A stretch of 36,423 nt of DNA. Origin: Facilibium subflavum. GTDB lineage: Bacteria > Pseudomonadota > Gammaproteobacteria > Francisellales > Francisellaceae. Below, piece after piece: positions 36,032 through 36,423 of this stretch. The notes beneath the pieces are model-generated. The model saw only the letters and a list, made by a program, of their open reading frames with translations, was not told the DNA's origin and did no database searches. The stretch lies in assembly GCF_003574485.1 (NCBI RefSeq), contig NZ_QLIT01000050.1:1-36423 (forward strand). Direction: 5' to 3'. The first letter of the stretch is position 1. Each line of letters opens with the position of its first letter. The position numbers were made by a program, and so were the translations under genes.

Positions 36032-36423
36032 TTACATTAATTTTTTAGATGGATAAAAGCCTGTTTTAATATCCATTGTTGTATGCGTTTTTTGACCCGA
36101 AATGCTTTGTGCATAGACATAGATTTTCCCATCAATAAACGACTTATTTGGGCCTGTGACTGAAATAATTTGATAACAACTTTCCCCGGGCTTAAGTGTT
36201 GCACCTTTAATGCCATTCCAGCAGGCATGCTTTGCACCAATTTCCTTTGACTGTGCAAAGTATAAATTCAATTGAGCTTTATTCAGCTTTACCGTTTGGT
36301 CTTTAATAGATGAAATAGATAAAGTCTGGTTGTGCGCATCTGCATCATCATTCAATTGATCTGCGTTATTTGTGACTTTAATTTCCATCTCAGCATGATG
36401 GCCTGCTAGGTTCTGTGAACCAA
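36032..36423 (-). CDS. Partial CDS, unknown protein cut by the window end
   Basis: The reading frame stays open to the last base. The ATG at 36388 has no ribosome binding site, and the codons before it (reading GSQNLAGHHAE) continue without a stop, so the true N-terminus lies beyond the window. The visible 130 residues have two Cys (HACWNG and GESCYQ) and end in a beta-rich stretch (DGKIYVYAQS...TTMDIKTGFYPSKKLM). No family is recognised. It is 20 bases upstream of the small secreted-protein gene and probably in the same operon. Confidence 0.6.
   Translation of the reverse strand, partial: GSQNLAGHHAEMEIKVTNNADQLNDDADAHNQTLSISSIKDQTVKLNKAQLNLYFAQSKEIGAKHACWNGIKGATLKPGESCYQIISVTGPNKSFIDGKIYVYAQSISGQKTHTTMDIKTGFYPSKKLM

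Noticed and set aside
1-36423. CRISPR arrays, tRNA or rRNA genes, prophage or conjugation genes
   Set aside because: No regularly spaced repeats, cloverleaf-like segments with acceptor-stem pairing, or phage/conjugation proteins were seen by reading both strands.

Overview
The window looks like chromosome of an AT-rich gammaproteobacterium close to Francisella, in the Francisellaceae/Fastidiosibacteraceae neighbourhood. Three things suggest this: low GC throughout; the gene order tkt-gapA-pgk-pyk-fba, which from general knowledge is the Francisella arrangement; and a stand-alone, divergent RNA polymerase alpha subunit outside any ribosomal operon, as with the second alpha of Francisella. The placement is inference, because no 16S rRNA or other marker is present. 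No tRNA, rRNA, CRISPR array or prophage was seen.

Layout. 1-1.54 kb: a DDE transposase insertion sequence with structured ends. 1.6-6.6 kb: housekeeping genes (YcfL-like lipoprotein, YajR-like MFS transporter, coq7, apbC/mrp, dcd, DedA protein). 6.7-8.3 kb: a secreted SGNH/CE2-type esterase with an unassigned six-cysteine tail. 8.6-11.3 kb: a MerR-type copper regulator and a CopA ATPase behind a textbook 19-bp-spacer MerR promoter. 11.3-14.7 kb, minus strand: a compact MCE lipid-transport operon (STAS-permease, ATPase, MlaD protein, PqiC-like lipoprotein). 14.9-16.3 kb: a ClC antiporter. 16.4-23.4 kb: central carbon metabolism (tkt, gapA, pgk, pyk, fba).

23.6-30.2 kb is the most unusual stretch. 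A cytosolic-looking cysteine-protease/transglutaminase-fold protein (Cys177-His208-Asp245) and a 597-residue protein with an abbreviated C-terminal kinase domain flank the second alpha subunit, a HexR-type regulator and galE. Both flanking proteins lack signal peptides, use many ATA codons and resemble host-directed effectors of intracellular bacteria. Short inverted-arm repeats sharing TGAATYAAAA lie on both sides of the protease gene and at the insertion sequence.

30.3-36.4 kb: a DUF202 protein, a class I aminotransferase, era, an EmrA-like fusion protein without an EmrB partner, a [2Fe-2S] thioredoxin-like protein, a LysO-type exporter, and two small genes at the right edge. One of these encodes a signal-peptide protein; the other is cut by the window end.

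How the parts fit. The tkt-fba block runs the non-oxidative pentose phosphate branch and lower glycolysis, and the HexR-type regulator 3 kb away is of a family that senses sugar-phosphate intermediates and controls such genes. MerR-CopA is a self-contained copper-efflux switch. The MCE operon maintains the envelope. The two effector-like genes are the best candidates for new biology.
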